DNA of 8,263 bases. Origin: Pseudomonadota bacterium (lineage in GTDB: Bacteria > Pseudomonadota > Gammaproteobacteria > Competibacterales > Competibacteraceae). The stretch covers positions 1 to 8,263 of the forward strand of contig JAGTSD010000062.1 of the NCBI GenBank assembly GCA_018262135.1, in the 5' to 3' direction. Shown here piece after piece: positions 7,540-8,263 of this stretch. Positions within the stretch are counted from its first letter, which is position 1. The number at the start of each line of letters is the position of its first letter. The notes beneath the pieces are model-generated. The model was not told where the DNA came from. It was given only the letters and a program-made list of their open reading frames with translations, and did not search any database. Position numbers and translations under genes: made by a program.

Positions 7540-8263
7540 TTCCATTCCGACTGCATTTCAGCCCCCTGACCCGGCGCCGTCTGGCGCAGTTCCGGGCCAA
7601 TCGCCGTGGCTACTGGTCGCTGTGGCTGTTTCTGCTGCTGTTCGGGCTGAGCCTGGGCGCGGAGTTCGTCGCCAACGACCGGCCCTGGCTGATTTATTAC
7701 CAAGGCTCGTTTTATGTCCCGGTGGTCAAGGACTACGCCGAAACCGATTTGGGCGGCGTGTTCCCCACCGAGGCTAACTACCGCGATCCCTATCTGGCGC
7801 AAATTATCAGGGAGCACGGCTGGATGATCTGGCCGCCGATCCGTTTCAGCCATAACACCGTCAATTACGATCTACCCGTTCCAGCCCCGGCGCCACCCTC
7901 CGCCGACAACTGGCTGGGCACCGACGATCAGGGCCGCGATGTGCTGGCGCGACTGATCTACGGCCTGCGGATTTCGGTGCTGTTCGGCCTGTTGCTGACC
8001 CTGAGTTCCTCCATCATCGGGGTGGCGGCGGGGGCGGTGCAGGGCTATTTCGGTGGCCGGCTGGATCTGCTGTTCCAGCGCTTCCTGGAAATCTGGGGCG
8101 GGCTGCCGCAACTGTTCATCCTCATCATCGTGTCGAGCGTGGTGGCGCCGGGGTTCTGGACCCTGTTGCTGATCCTGATGCTGTTTGGCTGGACCGCGCT
8201 GGTTGGGGTGGTGCGGGCCGAATTCCTGCGCGCCCGCAACTTCGACTACGTCCGCGCCGCCCG
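7536..8263 (+). CDS. yejE: YejE, ABC peptide/microcin C importer permease (3' partial)
   Basis: This is a transmembrane subunit of the YejABEF importer. In enterobacteria it brings in oligopeptides and microcin C; with YejA as binding protein, YejB as second permease and YejF as ATPase it acts in the inner membrane. The frame stays open to the window end, giving 242 of about 340 expected residues. The N-terminal signature RANRRGYWSLWLFLLLFGLS (20-39) matches E. coli YejE very closely and contains the first membrane segment (about 26-44). A periplasmic insert follows. The NWLGTDDQGRDVLARLIYG block starts at 125, then come membrane segments at about 146-168, 191-206 and 208-226. The cytoplasmic EAA-like loop begins at VRAEFLRARNFDYVRAA and is cut off. 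The start at 7536 agrees best with family length. An in-frame ATG at 7476 would add 20 residues with no family counterpart. No yejB precedes it, which is atypical. Confidence 0.93.
   Translation, partial: MIPFRLHFSPLTRRRLAQFRANRRGYWSLWLFLLLFGLSLGAEFVANDRPWLIYYQGSFYVPVVKDYAETDLGGVFPTEANYRDPYLAQIIREHGWMIWPPIRFSHNTVNYDLPVPAPAPPSADNWLGTDDQGRDVLARLIYGLRISVLFGLLLTLSSSIIGVAAGAVQGYFGGRLDLLFQRFLEIWGGLPQLFILIIVSSVVAPGFWTLLLILMLFGWTALVGVVRAEFLRARNFDYVRAA

Noticed and set aside
7368..7853. 161-codon minus-strand frame over the tusA start, the spacer and the 5' part of yejE
   Set aside because: Most of it is antisense to the strongly conserved YejE N-terminus, and its Gln/Arg/Ala-rich translation matches nothing.

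Overview
The window is GC-rich and very densely coded. It reads as a chromosomal, housekeeping stretch of a gammaproteobacterium. The evidence is the protein resemblance to E. coli families (YhdP, TldD, PmbA, YejE) and the order yhdP - carbon-nitrogen hydrolase - tldD, which is common in Pseudomonas-like and purple-sulfur-like gammaproteobacteria. I cannot name the genus from sequence alone. I see no mobile element, CRISPR array, tRNA, rRNA or phage signature.

Layout. Positions 2-7143 hold four plus-strand genes with gaps of only 16, 5 and 23 bases, so probably one operon: yhdP (5' end outside the window), a Nit1-type amidase, tldD and pmbA (tldE). On the minus strand, a small TusA-family sulfur-transfer protein (7145-7381) converges on pmbA, with one base between the two stop codons. 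A roughly 155-base spacer (7382-7535) follows, with no convincing promoter or terminator. The plus-strand yejE permease gene then starts at 7536 and runs off the right edge.

How the genes work together. YhdP is an AsmA-like protein anchored in the inner membrane. It helps move phospholipid to the outer membrane. The Nit1-type amidase probably clears deaminated glutathione, a metabolite-repair role with no evident link to its neighbours. TldD and PmbA form the two-subunit TldD/E metalloprotease, which degrades or matures unfolded and modified peptides. The TusA-like protein carries persulfide sulfur. YejE is a transmembrane subunit of a peptide/microcin-C type ABC importer.

Most of this is ordinary. 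The points worth a second look are in the right third: yejE has no yejB upstream, no Shine-Dalgarno sequence at its family-supported start, and a 17-codon reading frame that ends in an ATGA overlap with that start. Two smaller points are that yjgA is not between tldD and pmbA, and that the pmbA/tusA convergence leaves no intergenic terminator.
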